Source: Candidatus Sumerlaeota bacterium
Lineage (GTDB): Bacteria; Sumerlaeota; Sumerlaeia; Sumerlaeales; Sumerlaeaceae
Assembly: GCA_012513815.1 (NCBI GenBank)
Contig: JAAZBM010000015.1
Coordinates: 1 to 64,000, forward strand
Length of the DNA: 64,000 nucleotides
Direction: 5' to 3'
Made by a program: the position numbers and the translations under genes. Numbering within the stretch: the stretch's first letter is position 1; every line of letters begins with the position of its first letter. Under the pieces are notes generated by a model, which was given only the letters and a program-made list of their open reading frames with translations, made no database searches and was not told where the DNA came from. This document shows positions 29,020-38,248 of this stretch, piece after piece.

Positions 29020-29649
29020 ATGTACAACACTAAACTTCTCTCCCCGTTCCTCACTATTGTCCTGTGTGCTTCCCTCTTTACCGCTTGCGACAAACCGCAG
29101 AAACCCGAAGACAATACGACTCCGGCGGTAAAACCAGCACCGGCTGAAGGTCTGACCACTGCGGAAAAACCGACCACGACCGAGAGTCTGGCCACGGCCG
29201 ATATCCCGATGACAGAAGATGAGGTCGCGCCGCCCCTTGAAGCGCAGGATATTTTCTCAGGAAAAAAGGTCACCCTCAAAGATTTCCAAGGGCAGGTTGT
29301 TTTTCTCGATTTTTGGACATCATGGTGTCCCCCATGCCAAGAACCGATGCGACACAACCAAAAGCTTATGACGAAGCATGCCGAAGACTGGAAGGGCAAG
29401 GCCGCCATCATCGGCGTCAGTCTGGATGACTTGGTGGGAACCATACAGAAGCATGTCTCGGACAAGAATCTCACCGCGCCTCTGCAACTCTGGGCAGAGG
29501 GCGGATGGAACAGCAAGTCCGCCCAAGACTACAAAGTCAGGGGCGTTCCGAGCGCGTTCCTTATCAACAAAAAAGGCAGCATCGTCTGGAGCGGACATCC
29601 GGCAACGATTGATGTCGAAAAGATGATTGCGGAAGAAATAAGCAAATAA
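29020..29649 (+). CDS. TlpA-like thioredoxin-fold lipoprotein
   Basis: Start at ATG 29020 (MYNTKLLSPFLTIVLCASLFTACDK, lipobox FTAC); LDFWTSWCPPCQEP active site; VRGVPSAFLINKKGSIVW. Confidence 0.85.
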   Translation: MYNTKLLSPFLTIVLCASLFTACDKPQKPEDNTTPAVKPAPAEGLTTAEKPTTTESLATADIPMTEDEVAPPLEAQDIFSGKKVTLKDFQGQVVFLDFWTSWCPPCQEPMRHNQKLMTKHAEDWKGKAAIIGVSLDDLVGTIQKHVSDKNLTAPLQLWAEGGWNSKSAQDYKVRGVPSAFLINKKGSIVWSGHPATIDVEKMIAEEISK

Positions 29650-29663
29650 CCCGGATAAAACAA

Positions 29664-29699
29664 GAGCGCGCATTCTATTTTTCAACAAAATGCGCGCTC
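29664..29699. terminator. Hairpin between convergent TlpA-like genes
   Basis: Perfect 11-bp inverted repeat gagcgcgcatt(29664-29674)/aatgcgcgctc(29689-29699); T-rich (TTGTTTTATCC) in minus sense. Confidence 0.65.
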
Positions 29700-29722
29700 A
29701 ATAATTGAACCCGAAAAAAGGG

Positions 29723-31084
29723 TTACTTCATCAACTCGTCAATCTTTTCCTCGAGTGCTTTAGGTTCCAAATCACGAGCGATAACTTTGCCATCTTTGCC
29801 GATGATATATGTCGACGGAATCGCCAAAATACCATACGCGTCTGTCACATCGGAGGTGCACAGAAGATTCGGCCAAGTCATCTTTTCTTTCTCGACAAAA
29901 ACCTTCCAAGCCTTCTTGTCTTGGTCGCAACTCAGACCCAGAACAACCAGACCCTTGTCCTTATATTTCTCATACAGAGCCTTCACACCGGGAATCGACG
30001 CGCGGCAAGGACCACACCATGAAGCCCAGAAGTCCAGTAGGACAATCTTATCCTTGAACTGTGCAAGGCTGACACTGGTACCCTTGACGTCAAGAAGCTC
30101 AAATGCCATAGGCTCATCACCGGCCTTGAATCCGGCATTCTTCATCTTCATTGATTCAATCTGACGGTCCAAACGCTCGACAAACTTCTTCAACCGAGCA
30201 TTATACTTCGAATTCGGATACTTAAGGAAATAGGCATCAATCGCGTCGACAAGCTCAACGGCCGAAGCATAAGCGGATTCTTCCGTTTTAGAAGCTGTTG
30301 TCGCCTTATCAACATACGAACCAAGAGCCGCAATCAACGCCAGTGCATCCATACTGCGACTTGTCAATTCCTCGGCGTTGAGAACCTCGGCATTCGTCAA
30401 CTCCATCTTCAGATTCACGAACTGCGCCGCGCCGGCACCAAGCACCGTCACCGCAAGTCCCTCATCGGAAGCGTAACTCTGCGGAAGTCCATCTTTCTCT
30501 AGTGACAGCAGATAATCTGATTTGATGAGCTTGGCATTGGAGCTGATTCCGCTCAGCTGCACAGCCTGATCCGGCGACGCCGAATACTTGATGCGCATGC
30601 CGTCCTCATTCAAATTGGCGCGAACATCCAGAACGCCAAGATCGGACTTCAGCGAAAGTAGACCATCGGCCTTGGGAACGGGAAGGAAGGGTTTGAGCAA
30701 ATAGCCTTCGCCCTTGACAAGTTCGCCGTTTGGCTTCATGTAGTTAACATTCGGAATAATGCTCGCCAAAGTCTCATTATCTGCAGAAGATTCCGGAGTA
30801 TACTCCGAAAGAATTTTGTAACCTGTTGACGAACTCTCTGCGTCATCAAGAACATAAATAATAAGTTTGGACTTGTTGTCAAAGTCGCGAGGTGTCGTGC
30901 CAAAAACAACGGTCTGCTTGTTGGTGACGTCGTATGTAAGACACTGCCCTTTTTTTAATTGGTAAGCATCTGACAGCGTTGCGCGCTCCAAAGCATCCTC
31001 ACCTGTAGCAAGAATAGGGAATGCAAACAAAAAACAAAATGCTAAAACTTGAAAACTATAAGCGTAACTTTTTATTTGAGACAT
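29723..31084 (-). CDS. Exported TlpA-family thiol-disulfide reductase with long N-terminal domain of unknown function
   Basis: Signal peptide; C-terminal KIVLLDFWASWCGPCRASIPGVKALYEKYKDKGLVVLGLSCD, ILAIPSTYIIGKDGKV. Confidence 0.85.
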   Translation of the reverse strand: MSQIKSYAYSFQVLAFCFLFAFPILATGEDALERATLSDAYQLKKGQCLTYDVTNKQTVVFGTTPRDFDNKSKLIIYVLDDAESSSTGYKILSEYTPESSADNETLASIIPNVNYMKPNGELVKGEGYLLKPFLPVPKADGLLSLKSDLGVLDVRANLNEDGMRIKYSASPDQAVQLSGISSNAKLIKSDYLLSLEKDGLPQSYASDEGLAVTVLGAGAAQFVNLKMELTNAEVLNAEELTSRSMDALALIAALGSYVDKATTASKTEESAYASAVELVDAIDAYFLKYPNSKYNARLKKFVERLDRQIESMKMKNAGFKAGDEPMAFELLDVKGTSVSLAQFKDKIVLLDFWASWCGPCRASIPGVKALYEKYKDKGLVVLGLSCDQDKKAWKVFVEKEKMTWPNLLCTSDVTDAYGILAIPSTYIIGKDGKVIARDLEPKALEEKIDELMK

Positions 31085-31253
31085 AGATGACTCCCTTTTT
31101 CAGGATATTATTTGTTTACAATTCATTTTAGCTTCTAATAGACGATTAAGTAACAATAGCGAACTAAATAGCACCCTCAGCGAAACCTTTTCGCCTTTGC
31201 TCTGTAGAATTATTTACACATTAACATTCCCTCAAATAGGAGGCATACAGACT

Positions 31254-32027
31254 TTGGAACAAGTATCACTACAACCTATGAATGCAATCATCATCGGGGC
31301 GTCATCCGGTATCGGTGCGGCGACGGCTGAACAGCTCGCCATCAGAGGATACAGAGTCGCTCTCCTTGCCAGAAGAGAACAGGCGCTCAAGGATCTCGCG
31401 CAAATCATCAATCAACGATGCAGATGCGAAGACAGAGCCATTGTCTATCAGCATGATGTTACAAAGTATGATGAAATCCCGGCGCTTTTTGACAAAATCG
31501 TCAATGATATGGGAGGCATTGGGCTTGTCTTGTATTGTTCCGGAATCATGTCGGATGTGACTGTCGAAGAATTTGACTTTACAAAAGATAAAGACATGAT
31601 CGATGTCAACCTTCTTGGAATGATGGCTTGGGTCAATCAGGCCGCGGATCTCTTCCACAGACTTAAGGGGGGCGTCATCGCGGCAATCGCAAGCGTCGCC
31701 GGAGACAGAGGCAGACTCGGGCAACCCGGCTATAACACCAGCAAGGGAGCGCAGGCAATTTTCCTCGAAAGTATGAGAAACAGATTGTACAAAGACGGAG
31801 TCAGAGTCATCACCTTCAAGCCAGGACCTGTCGACACGCCGCTCATTACGGTGTGCAAAACGAAAACCATGATGATTACGGCTGAAGCCGCCGCAAACAG
31901 AATCGTCAAATTTATCACAAAACCGAATTTCAACGGAACTGTCTATGTGCCATGGCAATGGAGTCTGATTATGAAAACAATCATACACATCCCGGGATGT
32001 ATTTTCCGTCGGTTAGGAATATACTAA
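31254..32027 (+). CDS. DprE2-like short-chain dehydrogenase/reductase
   Basis: IIIGASSGIGAATAEQL Rossmann motif, YNTSKGAQ catalytic YxxxK; C-terminus IIHIPGCIFRRLGIY resembles DprE2 end; AGGAGG RBS before TTG at 31254 (start uncertain). Confidence 0.75.
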   Translation: MEQVSLQPMNAIIIGASSGIGAATAEQLAIRGYRVALLARREQALKDLAQIINQRCRCEDRAIVYQHDVTKYDEIPALFDKIVNDMGGIGLVLYCSGIMSDVTVEEFDFTKDKDMIDVNLLGMMAWVNQAADLFHRLKGGVIAAIASVAGDRGRLGQPGYNTSKGAQAIFLESMRNRLYKDGVRVITFKPGPVDTPLITVCKTKTMMITAEAAANRIVKFITKPNFNGTVYVPWQWSLIMKTIIHIPGCIFRRLGIY

Positions 32028-33472
32028 TGCACGACAATCTTACCAACACAAAGCCTGAATTGTCGCTCAAGAACATCCAACGCGTCGAAGGGTGGGGAAC
32101 CGCTGTCCATGCCTTTGCCCATGTGCTTTATCCGACAACCGTCGAGCAGGTGCAGGACGCCTTTGAACTTGCCAACAAACTCAACGCGAACATCGCGATG
32201 CGTGGCGGAGCGCAAAGTTACGGAGACGCCGCCATCATCAACAACGGTATCGTTCTCGATCTTTCGAAGATGAACAAGGTCATCTCATGGGATCCGCAAA
32301 CGGGCATTGCTGACCTCGAACCCGGTGTCACCATCGAGAATCTCTGGCACACCATCATCGGCGATGGATACTGGCCTCCCGTCGTAAGCGGAACAATGTT
32401 CACCACCATGGGCGGATGTGCCTCGATGAACATCCACGGAAAGAACAATTTTAAAGCAGGAACGTTCGGAGAGCACATCGACGAATTCGACATTGTTCTC
32501 CCGGACGGAACACTCAAGACTGTGACCAAAAGCCTCGACGACGACCTTTATCTCTCCGCAATCGGAGGATTCGGAATGATTGGCGCAATTGTCAGAATCC
32601 GAATGAAGATGAAGAAAGTTTTCTCCGGACAACTCAGAGTCGAAGCATTCAACACGCCGAATATCCAAGCAATGATTGAATCATTCGAGGATATGTACAA
32701 AACATCCGATTATATGGTCGGATGGATCGACACCATTTGTGGTGGCAACGGAAGAGGGCGCAATGTCGTTCACAGAGCGAAGTATCTCAAAGAAAACGAA
32801 GACCCCGACCCACGCTACCTCATGAACATTCATGCGCAGGGACTGCCGCCGAACATCATGGGCATATTCCCCAAACGTATGGTACACTTCCTGTTGGCGC
32901 CTTTCTGCAACAAGTACGGAATGCGGCTCATCAATGCGGCGAAGTATTACTCCAGCCTGATGACCCCTCAGCATATCATCTATCTGCAGACGCACGGCGC
33001 CTTCAACTTCCTACTCGACTATGTGCCGGACTGGAAACTTGCCTACGGAAAAGGCGGACTCATTCAGTTCCAGACGTTTATCCCCAAGGAAAACGCGGCA
33101 AAAACGCACACGGAAATCCTCAAGAGAGCGCAACAGGCAGGGATGCCGCCATTCCTCGGTGTTTTCAAGAAACACAAACCGGACCCGTTCCTCATGACAC
33201 ACAGCGTCGACGGATTCTCGATGGCTCTCGATTTTAAGGTCACCAAAAGAAACCGAGAAAGACTCTGGAGACTCACGCACGACCTCACAGAACTTGCTCT
33301 CGACAATGGAGGCAAATTCTATTTCGCGAAGGACGCGACCATGCGTCAGGGAACACCGGAGCGATACATTCCCAAGGAAGACCTCGAACGGTTCAAAAAG
33401 GTCAAACACCTCTATGACCCCGACAATAGGCTCCAAACGGAACTCAGCAGACGAGTGTTTGGCACTTTCTAA
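32027..33472 (+). CDS. DprE1-like FAD-binding oxidoreductase (decaprenylphosphoryl-ribose 2'-oxidase family)
   Basis: ATG overlaps SDR stop (TAATG); RGGAQSYGDAA, GCASMNIHGKNNFKAGTFGEHI, GGFGMIGAI, FYFAKDATM blocks. Confidence 0.82.
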   Translation: MHDNLTNTKPELSLKNIQRVEGWGTAVHAFAHVLYPTTVEQVQDAFELANKLNANIAMRGGAQSYGDAAIINNGIVLDLSKMNKVISWDPQTGIADLEPGVTIENLWHTIIGDGYWPPVVSGTMFTTMGGCASMNIHGKNNFKAGTFGEHIDEFDIVLPDGTLKTVTKSLDDDLYLSAIGGFGMIGAIVRIRMKMKKVFSGQLRVEAFNTPNIQAMIESFEDMYKTSDYMVGWIDTICGGNGRGRNVVHRAKYLKENEDPDPRYLMNIHAQGLPPNIMGIFPKRMVHFLLAPFCNKYGMRLINAAKYYSSLMTPQHIIYLQTHGAFNFLLDYVPDWKLAYGKGGLIQFQTFIPKENAAKTHTEILKRAQQAGMPPFLGVFKKHKPDPFLMTHSVDGFSMALDFKVTKRNRERLWRLTHDLTELALDNGGKFYFAKDATMRQGTPERYIPKEDLERFKKVKHLYDPDNRLQTELSRRVFGTF

Positions 33473-33485
33473 ACGCGCAATAATC

Positions 33486-33524
33486 AAAGCGGGCACCCTG
33501 ACGAAGGATGCCCGCTTTCCTTTT
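33486..33524 (+). terminator. Rho-independent terminator downstream of the DprE1-like gene
   Basis: aaagcgggca(33486-33495)/tgcccgcttt(33509-33518) followed by ccttttat. Confidence 0.8.
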
Positions 33525-33536
33525 ATCTATCTCGCA

Positions 33537-34445
33537 TCAACGAGCACTACCAAGGCCAAATAGCCAAATCATGGCAAACAGATAAATGCCCATAAACATG
33601 TAGTTGCGAAGTCTGAATTTCTCGCGACTAAAGCCGACAATCTCCCCCGCCAAATAGCCACCCACGAGGCCACCAATGTGAGCGTAATTATCAATCATCG
33701 TGAACATCACCAATCCCAAAAGAAGATTGAACCCAAGAACACGGAAGAAGGCTTTGTCATCGATGAACAACGAAAAACGGCTTTTGCCGTAACGCACACG
33801 AAACGCGACGAGCGCGCCAAACAAACCAAAAATCGCGCCCGATGCGCCAATACTGACCACACGGGGGTCAGCGAAAGCGTAACCGCTGAACGTGCCAGCA
33901 AGACCCGCCAATAGGAACACAACCACGAACTTCCACGAACCGTTCAGGCGCTCGGTCAAATCGCCAAGATTGTGCAACACAAGCATATTGCACAGCAAAT
34001 GAACAAGACCACCATGTAAAAAGATGGGCATCACCAGACGCCACCAGTCACCTTGCTGAACAAGTGAATTGACGCGACCGCCAAGTAACACTAACGAATC
34101 AATCGTTACCGAACCATCGCCTACAATCAGTTCGACACCAAACATGATGCAACAAAAAACAATCAGCCCTATTGTCGCGTATGGATGGGACTTGGAGACG
34201 CCAAAACGACTGACGCAAACCTCGTGGCTGAGCAACGTGCCCAACTCCTCATCGCTCATCTCGAAGAGACGATCCCGAAAATCGACGTCCGTCGACAATC
34301 GCGAAAGTAACGCAGGACGGATAACTTCGTGATACTCGCGTACCAAGTCGTCTTGCTCTTCAAACCGCAATACAATGAGGTTGTCTGAACGGAGAAGTAT
34401 CGAATTGACATCCGCTGACGGTGACAACCCTGAACGAATAATCAT
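33537..34445 (-). CDS. Rhomboid-family intramembrane serine protease
   Basis: HLLCNMLVLHNLG, SIGASGAIFGLFGA (catalytic GxSG), NYAHIGGLVGGYLAG; ATGA overlap with prmC stop suggests start at 34445. Confidence 0.92.
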   Translation of the reverse strand: MIIRSGLSPSADVNSILLRSDNLIVLRFEEQDDLVREYHEVIRPALLSRLSTDVDFRDRLFEMSDEELGTLLSHEVCVSRFGVSKSHPYATIGLIVFCCIMFGVELIVGDGSVTIDSLVLLGGRVNSLVQQGDWWRLVMPIFLHGGLVHLLCNMLVLHNLGDLTERLNGSWKFVVVFLLAGLAGTFSGYAFADPRVVSIGASGAIFGLFGALVAFRVRYGKSRFSLFIDDKAFFRVLGFNLLLGLVMFTMIDNYAHIGGLVGGYLAGEIVGFSREKFRLRNYMFMGIYLFAMIWLFGLGSAR

Positions 34446-35353
34446 GCCCCGTTCTCCGACGCCCGACGACGCCACAATGCCATGCGATCCAAGCCCGCAT
34501 AATCCTTGCGAACTTCAACAAACTCCAAATCCGTTGCCAAAGCCTCAACCGCGCTGCCCTGACCGCACCCAATCTCAATCAACAAAAATCCGCCCGGCAA
34601 CAACAAACGCGAACCCTCGGACAACAACTGACGAATCACATCCAGACCGTCGGCACCGGCAAAAAGCGCCTCCGCCGGTTCATAATCGCGAACATCCGGC
34701 ATCAACGAATCACGATCGCCCACGGCGATGTACGGCGGATTCGACAAAATTGCATGAAACGCGCCATCGGGTAACCCAGAGAAATCGCCTTGCTGACGAA
34801 TATCAATCCGCGAAGAAACGTCGAAGGCCTCCGCATTTTCGCGGGTCACACGCACCGCCGTCGGCGATATATCCGTCGCGGTCACGAGCGAATCGCGCCA
34901 CGTATCCGCAAAGGACACGCAGATGCAGCCGCTGCCGCAACCAATCTCCAGAACACGCCAAGCACCACCGGCAGCTTCTTCGGGAAAATAAGACGGCAAT
35001 AACTCATGCGCCCATTCAACCAGCAACTCTGTCTCGGGACGCGGAATCAGAACCCCCGGACAAACACGAAACGCGCGACCCATAAAGTCACGCGTTCCCA
35101 AAATATAAGCCAAAGGTTCATGCTTGGCGCGACGCATCAACAACTCACGCGACGCATCACGCTCCGCAACCGACAGCGGCTCATCCAAATTCAGATAAAC
35201 ATGCAGCCGATCCGTCTCCAAAACATGAGCCAACACAAGCTCAGCATCCAAACGAGCGCCCCGAATATCGTGGCGTGTCAGATACTCCGTTCCGCGTATA
35301 AGCGCCTCACGAACCGTAAAAACAGCATCCGAACGCGAAACAGCATCTGCCAT
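34442..35353 (-). CDS. prmC: Peptide chain release factor N5-glutamine methyltransferase
   Basis: LEIGCGSGCICVS, ILSNPPYIAVGD (NPPY), PRPETELLVEWA. Confidence 0.95.
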   Translation of the reverse strand: MADAVSRSDAVFTVREALIRGTEYLTRHDIRGARLDAELVLAHVLETDRLHVYLNLDEPLSVAERDASRELLMRRAKHEPLAYILGTRDFMGRAFRVCPGVLIPRPETELLVEWAHELLPSYFPEEAAGGAWRVLEIGCGSGCICVSFADTWRDSLVTATDISPTAVRVTRENAEAFDVSSRIDIRQQGDFSGLPDGAFHAILSNPPYIAVGDRDSLMPDVRDYEPAEALFAGADGLDVIRQLLSEGSRLLLPGGFLLIEIGCGQGSAVEALATDLEFVEVRKDYAGLDRMALWRRRASENGA

Positions 35354-35358
35354 AAAAA

Positions 35359-36633
35359 CTACTTGGACTCCGCGGGCTTGGCCGCCGTCGCTGTTGTGGC
35401 CGGTGCAGCAGGCTTTGTTGCGGGTGCAGGCTTTGCAGCAGCGGGTTTAGCCGCAGCTTTCGCAGCAGGCTTCACAACTTCCAAAGTCACATCATCGAAA
35501 AGAACATAGGCGCCTTCTAGAGCACTCTTGTTTGCCAAATCGATATTCATCATAGTGGCAGTGGTCGGCACATCAATCGTACAGGCAAACTTACCCCACT
35601 TGTCATTCACTTTGGGCCAATTGCCAATGTTGAAGGACTTTAGTTTGCGCTCAACTCCCATATAACCTATACGCATAAAAACGCCAGCCTTGGGATCGGT
35701 ACGTTTACACCAAAGGGTAATCCTTGCTTGATTGCCAAGGAACGGCTTGAGATTATTCCCTGAGATTTCCTGATACAAATGGCACCAAGGACCTTGCAAC
35801 TGTACCGCTTTGCCTTTGCCCTCACGACCTTCGACAAGAGCATATTTAGTTGTTGAAGTCCAACTACCTTCGTAAATCGCACGCCAATTTTCCGGAATAT
35901 CAGCTTTTTTAGCGCTCGGGACATCGAACGAGCCATTCTTCAGACTCTTAACTTCTTCCAAACGCACATCATCAAAGAACACCAAAGACCCCTCGTGCGA
36001 TGATTTGTTGGCAATATCAATCAAGATAGCTGTTGCCGTTGTTGGCACATCCATGGTGTACTTAAACTCACTCCACTTATCATTGATTTTCGACCAATTT
36101 CCAATATTAAACGACTTAAACTCTTTTTTCGGGCCGTAGTAGCCAACGCGCATAAACGCACCTGGCTTTGCTCCGGACACTTTGCCCCAAAGAGAAACTT
36201 CGACACGTTTGCCAAGAAGCGGCTTAAGTTGATTTCCACGAATATACTGCCACAAATGACACCATGGACCCTGCAGAGCAACCGCCTTACCTTTGCCATC
36301 GCGGCCGTCGACAAGCGCGTATTTGGTTATCGTGGTTTGCAAGCCCTTGTATTGAGCCTCCCACATTGCCGGCAAATTCGCATTGGCATTACTGACACGG
36401 TCAAAAGAAGCATTTTTCAACAATGCATCGGGTTCGGTATCGACATCTTTGCCAACGGTCACCGGCGCCGGTTTCGCCGCCTTGACAACTTCGACGATTG
36501 GCTTGGTGTCGGCACCGCCAGGAGCATTCCCCTTCGCGTCCGAACTCGCCGCATCCTGCGGGGCGGGCATCTCGCAACCGGCATAGATAACGGAGGCGAC
36601 TAACATGCCTGCCAACAACAACATTTTCTTCAT
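35359..36633 (-). CDS. Lipoprotein with two tandem carbohydrate-binding-like (jelly-roll) modules and Ala/Pro/Lys-rich tail
   Basis: Start MKKMLLLAGMLVASVIYAGC (lipobox); GPWCHLWQYIRGNQLKPLLG and GPWCHLYQEISGNNLKPFLG duplicated, VFFDDVRLEEV / VLFDDVTLEVV. Confidence 0.75.
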   Translation of the reverse strand: MKKMLLLAGMLVASVIYAGCEMPAPQDAASSDAKGNAPGGADTKPIVEVVKAAKPAPVTVGKDVDTEPDALLKNASFDRVSNANANLPAMWEAQYKGLQTTITKYALVDGRDGKGKAVALQGPWCHLWQYIRGNQLKPLLGKRVEVSLWGKVSGAKPGAFMRVGYYGPKKEFKSFNIGNWSKINDKWSEFKYTMDVPTTATAILIDIANKSSHEGSLVFFDDVRLEEVKSLKNGSFDVPSAKKADIPENWRAIYEGSWTSTTKYALVEGREGKGKAVQLQGPWCHLYQEISGNNLKPFLGNQARITLWCKRTDPKAGVFMRIGYMGVERKLKSFNIGNWPKVNDKWGKFACTIDVPTTATMMNIDLANKSALEGAYVLFDDVTLEVVKPAAKAAAKPAAAKPAPATKPAAPATTATAAKPAESK

Positions 36634-36894
36634 AAAATAAACCTCATCTATTCTCATAAGTGAAACAAGTTTTGAGCACCCATCCCGACGCAAAAACAGG
36701 CGGGACATATACTCTCCTAACTTATACAAACAGAAATGACATTATTTGTCAACTTGACCGGTAAGCGAATTACCCTATTCATTAAAACAAAATAATCCAA
36801 CAACCCTAAAGTAATAATTATGTAGAAATGTAAGGCATCCCCAAACATGAGACGACCTTACATAATAATTATATCACATTTTTAAGGAGAAGCA

Positions 36895-37728
36895 ATGAAA
36901 CTAACATCTATCTGTTTCGCCCTTGCAATGGGCGCGACATTCGTATGTGCATCGGCATCTGCGCAAGATACTATCGGCACAGATTTACTTGCATATTGGG
37001 ACTTTAACGAGACCGAAGGAACCACATGCGCCGACTATAATAACGCGGCCACTGGAACAATGGGGACCGGCGTCACACATGTTGATGGACCTGTCGTTGA
37101 TTTTGGCAAAGCCGTTTATTTTGACGGAACAGCCGGAACCGCAATCATCAACCTCGTCCAAGCAGACAGCGTCAGCAGTCCCGACACAAACAAACTCACC
37201 TGGTCATACTGGATCAAGTTTGACAAGGCATTCGACACCACCGGATGGCGCAACTACGAAGGTATCGTCAACAGCGCCAGTGGACAAGATTACTTCATCG
37301 TATACAAAGACAACTATAACAAGCAAGTGCGTTTGAAGATTATCGCTCAGGATACAGCGCAAAAACGTTGGTGCCTCGCCGGTACAGAACTTCCGTCAAT
37401 CGGAGCATGGCATCATATGGCATGCGTCTGGGACGGAGACAAAGCGTCCGATAACATGGCATGGTATGTCGATGGCGTCAAGGCCGTCAACTGCATTGAC
37501 CCTGAACCGACCGTATGGCCCACCAACAAGGTCAGAACTTCTCAGACAACTTGCATCGGAGCAAAAACAAACTCAAACGGACAGGAACTCCAAGGATCAA
37601 TCGACGATCTCGCAATGTGGAAACGCGCATTGCCTGAACAAGAAATCCAGTTCATTTACAACAATGGCAAACAGCTTAAAGACATCCTGGATGTCAAGGC
37701 TGAAGTCTCCGACTGGTCATTGATGTAA
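36895..37728 (+). CDS. Secreted LamG-like (concanavalin A-like lectin/glucanase fold) protein
   Basis: Signal peptide; LLAYWDFNETEGTTCAD, LTWSYWIKFDK, GAWHHMACVWDGD, GSIDDLAMWKRALPEQEIQFIYNNG. Confidence 0.85.
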   Translation: MKLTSICFALAMGATFVCASASAQDTIGTDLLAYWDFNETEGTTCADYNNAATGTMGTGVTHVDGPVVDFGKAVYFDGTAGTAIINLVQADSVSSPDTNKLTWSYWIKFDKAFDTTGWRNYEGIVNSASGQDYFIVYKDNYNKQVRLKIIAQDTAQKRWCLAGTELPSIGAWHHMACVWDGDKASDNMAWYVDGVKAVNCIDPEPTVWPTNKVRTSQTTCIGAKTNSNGQELQGSIDDLAMWKRALPEQEIQFIYNNGKQLKDILDVKAEVSDWSLM

Positions 37729-37754
37729 GTCGCATCAAAACTTAACAAGTAAAT

Positions 37755-37798
37755 AAAAAACAGGTGAAGGGTTCCCAAGGTCCTCCGCCTGTTTTTTT
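37755..37798 (+). terminator. Rho-independent terminator downstream of the LamG gene
   Basis: aaacaggtgaagg...cctccgcctgttt stem followed by T-run at 37792-37798. Confidence 0.8.
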
Positions 37799-38248
37799 GC
37801 TTTCTTTTTGCGCAAATCATTCTCGCGCTTATCTACAAGTTTTCTTTCAAATCCCAAAAGCTCGTCAAAACATCCGTCGTGGGCAAAACAACATGGGACT
37901 CGGACAGACGACTATCTGCACCCATGCATGTCACCTAATCTTCATCCAAACAAGCCTGCGCCTTCTTGTACGCCTCGACACTTGCAAACGTTTGCCTATT
38001 ACGTTCCGTGACGATATCGCCGGTCATCTCGCTCGCCGGATAATCATACCGCAAGGACTTCCCCGCCCCTGATACCCTTGATAACCCTGATAAAACTGCG
38101 CCCAACAATCATAAACTTTTTCTGATTGAACCAAAAGCAAGCAAAATATAGTGTCCTACGTTTTTCTCCGAGTGGTTTATGATATGTTTTCCCCGCATAA
38201 CTGGTAATTGCATATAGTAACTTTTCCAGACTTTTTACGAATCGGAGC

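Noticed and set aside
38060-38095. Short direct repeats (ctgatacccttgataaccctgataaaa) before the aminopeptidase gene
   Set aside because: Too short and imperfect to support an operator or iteron claim
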